A stretch of 7,673 nt of DNA from CAYUHK01 sp964475165 (GTDB lineage: Bacteria > Verrucomicrobiota > Kiritimatiellia > JAAZAB01): positions 1-7,673 of the forward strand of contig CAYYVN010000025.1 in assembly GCA_964475165.1 (NCBI GenBank). The letters are read 5' to 3'. The position numbers were made by a program, and so were the translations under genes. The notes beneath the pieces are model-generated. The model searched no databases. It was not told the origin of the DNA and saw only the letters and a program-made list of their open reading frames with translations. Below, piece by piece: positions 5,241 through 7,673 of the stretch (within the stretch, counting starts at the first letter, position 1; every line of letters starts with the position of its first letter).

Positions 5241-6464
5241 ATGAAGACGGAGATTGATCGTCAATTAAGCGTCATCGCCGCGCGCACGGTAGACCTGGTT
5301 TCGCGCGAGGAACTGCAAGCTAAATTGAAATACGCCCTGACCGAGCGGCGACCGCTCCGCGTCAAATATGGCGCTGACCCCTCCGCCCCCGATATTCATC
5401 TGGGGCATGTGGTGGGCTTGAATAAACTGCGCGAGATCCAAGATCTGGGCCATACGGTGGTCTTCATCATTGGTGATTTCACCGGTTTGATCGGCGACCC
5501 TTCCGGACAATCAGTCACCCGCCCCCCCTTGAGCCGCGCCCAGATCGAGGCCAATGCCAAGACCTATCAGGCCCAGGCCTTCCAGGTGCTCGACCCGCAG
5601 CGGACGGAAGTGCATTTCAATTCCGAGTGGTGTGGAGATATGTCGTTCAACGCAGTGCTGCAGCTCGCCGGCCAGGTGACGGTGGCGCAGATGTTGGCCC
5701 GGGATGATTTTCAGCAACGCTTCTCCGATAACAGCCCCATCTCCCTGACCGAGTTTCTCTATCCATTGATCCAAGGCTATGATTCGGCGATGGTCAAGGC
5801 GGATATCGAACTGGGCGGCACAGATCAACTGTTCAATATGCTGCTCGGCCGCGATATCCAGAAGGCCCACGGTCAAACACCGCAGGTGGTTCTCACCCTG
5901 CCCCTCCTGGAAGGGTTGGATGGCATTCGTAAAATGAGTAAGAGCCTGGGGAATTATGTCGGGATCACGGAAAGCGCGCGGGAGATGTTCGGCAAACTGA
6001 TGTCTATGCCGGATAACCTGATGGGGCGTTATGACCAGCTCGTGATGTGCCGCGCCGCGGAGGAAATTGAAGCCGGGCAGCTGGCCCTGGCCAGCGGCGC
6101 ACAGCATCCGCGTCAGGCCAAGGATGACCTGGCCCGGCGGATCGTAGCGCGCTTTCATGGCGCGGCGGCGGCTGAGCAGGCGGCCGCAGAATTTAAGCGC
6201 GTCTTCTCCGAACATAAGTTGCCGGATCAGATCCCCCAGGTGATAATCCCCATGCACCAACGCCCCCAAGGCAAACTATGGCTGGTAACCCTGCTGGTGA
6301 AAGCTGGTCTGGCGGAAAGCAACAGCGCCGCGCGCCGCTTGATCCAACAGGGCGCCGTGAAAGTTGATGCGCAAACCATCCGCGATGTGCAAGCCGAATT
6401 GAATATTCCTGATGGCTGCGTGATTCAAGCCGGCAAACGCGGTTTCGCCCGTATTTCCTCCTGA
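5241..6464 (+). CDS. tyrS: Tyrosyl-tRNA synthetase
   Basis: This class I aminoacyl-tRNA synthetase activates tyrosine with ATP and charges tRNA-Tyr in the cytoplasm. The 407-residue product is full length. YGADPSAPDIHLGH (residues 43-56) contains the HIGH-type signature as HLGH. GDFTGLIGDPSG (78-89) follows, then QGYDSAMVKADIELGGTDQLFN (178-199), which lines the tyrosine pocket. The KMSKS loop is present exactly at 231-235. The C-terminal S4-like RNA-binding domain covers about 345-407 (LLVKAGLAESNSAARRLIQQGAVKVD). The canonical KMSKS, rather than the KFGKT of E. coli TyrS, and the YGADPS block place it with the TyrZ-like subgroup; the tyrS symbol is used in the broad sense. It lies 42 bases behind rpsA on the same strand with no terminator between them, so co-transcription is likely. 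No T-box is seen. The next gene is convergent and the 64-base gap shows no clear terminator hairpin. Confidence 0.97.
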   Translation: MKTEIDRQLSVIAARTVDLVSREELQAKLKYALTERRPLRVKYGADPSAPDIHLGHVVGLNKLREIQDLGHTVVFIIGDFTGLIGDPSGQSVTRPPLSRAQIEANAKTYQAQAFQVLDPQRTEVHFNSEWCGDMSFNAVLQLAGQVTVAQMLARDDFQQRFSDNSPISLTEFLYPLIQGYDSAMVKADIELGGTDQLFNMLLGRDIQKAHGQTPQVVLTLPLLEGLDGIRKMSKSLGNYVGITESAREMFGKLMSMPDNLMGRYDQLVMCRAAEEIEAGQLALASGAQHPRQAKDDLARRIVARFHGAAAAEQAAAEFKRVFSEHKLPDQIPQVIIPMHQRPQGKLWLVTLLVKAGLAESNSAARRLIQQGAVKVDAQTIRDVQAELNIPDGCVIQAGKRGFARISS

Positions 6465-6528
6465 ACCCTTCCGCAGAGCCACCCTGGCAAGAGGCGCTCA
6501 AGTGTAATGGGCTGCCTCGGCTGCCTGG

Positions 6529-7673
6529 CTAGTAGAAGCTATAGACAGTGCCAGCCGGTGGCATAGATTGATAGGCGCCCATATCGATCTGGCCACCACT
6601 GATGCGTTTCCCGCCTGCCAGATCCAATGTATCAATGATGCCATTGGTGGTGCCGGTGCGGCGCGCCGGAGAATTATTGCTCAAGCGATAATCTCCATTC
6701 TCCCAATCGATGAACTGCGGATCGGCGGCGATATTGCCCGTACCGGCAAGATCAGGCGCCGTCGTGCAGGTATAAGAGGCGATGCAGTTATAGGTATTCG
6801 ACTCTATATTACTAGGCCCACAAACATTGAAATAAGCAATACAGTTGGTCAAAAAACAATCAGTGATGGCCGCTCGTCCAACTGCAAGATCATTCACGCG
6901 GTTACTCGCTACGGTACAATTGATCAAGGTTGATCTCTTGGTTGATCCACCGCCCTGAATCGCTGAGCCAGCATATCTACTTACATTATTGGCAAGCAAA
7001 CAATTGCGCAGGACAACAGCTTCCGCTGCTAGCAGCCCGCCACCGGAAGAGCCAGGCGCTCGATTATCCACTATATGGCAACGGAGCAGCAGGCCGCCTT
7101 TCATATATAGTCCGCCGGCTTGGCGGGCGGAAGTGTAATTATTGCTGATAACGCTATCGATGACTTCACCAGAGAGTATATAGATCCCGCCGCCGGCATC
7201 ACTGTTCTGGCCCGCTTCATTCACGGCGACTAGAGAGTTGCTGATCGTACCAGAAACCATATAGACCCCGCCGCCCCGGCCGGTATTCGCATCGTTCCCT
7301 GCCCTGTTCCCCGAGATAATACTATCGGCAATCAGGCCCGCATCCATATAGACCCCGCCGCCGGCGGCAGTCGGATTACGATTAGAAAGGATGGCGCAGT
7401 TCTCTATTATCCCGCTCTCCATATAGACTCCACTATTGGTGCCATAGGCAATCGTCAGGCCTGAGAGGACTGCTTCAGGATGGTAAAGATTGAAAAGATT
7501 ATTCACACTGGCAGTGCGCTGCACCAGGGTCTCGTCACGTCCCGCCACGCCCATCACCCGCACGCCTTTGGAGATCGCTATCGGCTCAATCAAGCCATAG
7601 ACGCCATTGCTCAATAAAACGCAGGGATTGGGCGCCCCGCCGTCGTAGGCCGCTTCGGCTGCCAGCACCGCAT
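6529..7673 (-). CDS. Right-handed parallel beta-helix repeat protein, 3' part (5' end outside window)
   Basis: The frame remains open to the right edge. A GTG at 7668 is unlikely to be the real start, because the preceding codon is also coding and the visible text (AVLAAEAAYDGG...LLSNGVYGL) looks like the middle of an N-terminal cap. From about residue 70 the chain is built of coils of 24 to 30 residues of the form GGG(V/I)YM-x-SG-x-I-x-(N/D)(S/C)-x-I-x-x-N, at about 80, 103, 132, 159, 185 and 209. This is the pectate-lyase-like solenoid. Cys at the same coil position recurs after Asn or Arg (91, 197, 223, 251, 276, 295), probably a stacked ladder. The end is the common closing block DPQFIDWENGDYRLSNNSPA, then DLAGGKRISGGQIDMGAYQ, after which the protein stops ten residues later with no sorting or anchor domain. 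The family is usually exported, and this may be a surface, adhesin or polysaccharide-acting protein; no catalytic residues can be named. The DNA looks more AT-rich than the neighbours. Confidence 0.88.
   Translation of the reverse strand, partial: AVLAAEAAYDGGAPNPCVLLSNGVYGLIEPIAISKGVRVMGVAGRDETLVQRTASVNNLFNLYHPEAVLSGLTIAYGTNSGVYMESGIIENCAILSNRNPTAAGGGVYMDAGLIADSIISGNRAGNDANTGRGGGVYMVSGTISNSLVAVNEAGQNSDAGGGIYILSGEVIDSVISNNYTSARQAGGLYMKGGLLLRCHIVDNRAPGSSGGGLLAAEAVVLRNCLLANNVSRYAGSAIQGGGSTKRSTLINCTVASNRVNDLAVGRAAITDCFLTNCIAYFNVCGPSNIESNTYNCIASYTCTTAPDLAGTGNIAADPQFIDWENGDYRLSNNSPARRTGTTNGIIDTLDLAGGKRISGGQIDMGAYQSMPPAGTVYSFY
7102..7437 (-). repeat. Five near-identical DNA repeats in the beta-helix gene
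   Basis: A motif close to CATATAGACCCCGCCGCC (plus strand) recurs at 7102-7119, 7176-7194, 7258-7275, 7345-7362 and 7420-7437, spaced 74 to 87 bases apart. The copies at 7258 and 7345 are identical over 18 bases. They encode the GGGVYM turn of successive coils. The conservation at DNA level suggests recent duplication or recombination among coils. Confidence 0.7.

Noticed and set aside
3354..5264. Two long minus-strand open frames (281 and 353 codons) opposite rpsA
   Set aside because: They mirror rpsA codons: the gene rarely uses the Leu and Ser codons that would read as stops in reverse. The translations are repetitive images of the S1 domains, while the plus strand has six clear domains.
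5511..6269. Minus-strand open frame of 252 codons opposite tyrS
   Set aside because: Shadow of a well-identified tyrosyl-tRNA synthetase with all signature motifs; the reverse product has no recognisable domain.
6465..6528. Possible bidirectional terminator between tyrS and the beta-helix gene
   Set aside because: Only a 4-bp stem (GCCA-CCC-TGGC near 6478-6488) and a tandem GGCTGCCT repeat (6510-6526) are visible, with no T tract on either strand.

Overview
The window is GC-rich and tightly packed with ordinary chromosomal genes, followed by one repeat-built surface-type gene. The likely source is a Gram-negative-type bacterium of the Planctomycetes-Verrucomicrobia-Chlamydiae group, perhaps near Lentisphaerota or Kiritimatiellota. 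This rests on three things: a full six-domain ribosomal protein S1, a CitMHS_2-type ion transporter, and a beta-helix protein ending in the 'DMGAYQ' C-terminal block that I associate with those phyla. The placement is an inference from remembered families, not a search.

Layout from left to right. (1) The 5' end of uppS (undecaprenyl diphosphate synthase, minus strand) runs off the left edge. (2) A leader of about 290 bases holds a candidate promoter with a palindrome over its -10 and a perfect 8-bp hairpin. (3) A conserved-looking 231-residue cytoplasmic protein of unknown function lies on the minus strand. (4) A 145-base divergent control region carries two back-to-back promoters, each with its -10 only 7 to 9 bases from the start codon, so both transcripts may be leaderless. 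(5) On the plus strand, a dCMP deaminase overlaps (ATGA) a possible 21-codon Trp-rich mini-ORF, which ends two bases before a multi-pass transporter; the three look translationally linked. (6) A clear sigma-70-like promoter drives rpsA, with tyrS 42 bases downstream as a probable operon. (7) Convergent to tyrS, the 3' part of a right-handed beta-helix repeat protein runs off the right edge.

Functionally the genes cover cell-wall lipid carrier synthesis (uppS), pyrimidine deoxynucleotide supply (dCMP deaminase), ion or organic-anion transport, and translation (rpsA, tyrS). I see no mobile element, CRISPR array, tRNA, rRNA or obvious defence system. The points most worth a second look are the paired candidate leaderless promoters, the Trp/Arg-rich mini-ORF between dCMP deaminase and the transporter, the uncharacterised 231-residue protein, and the inverted repeat overlapping the rpsA -35.
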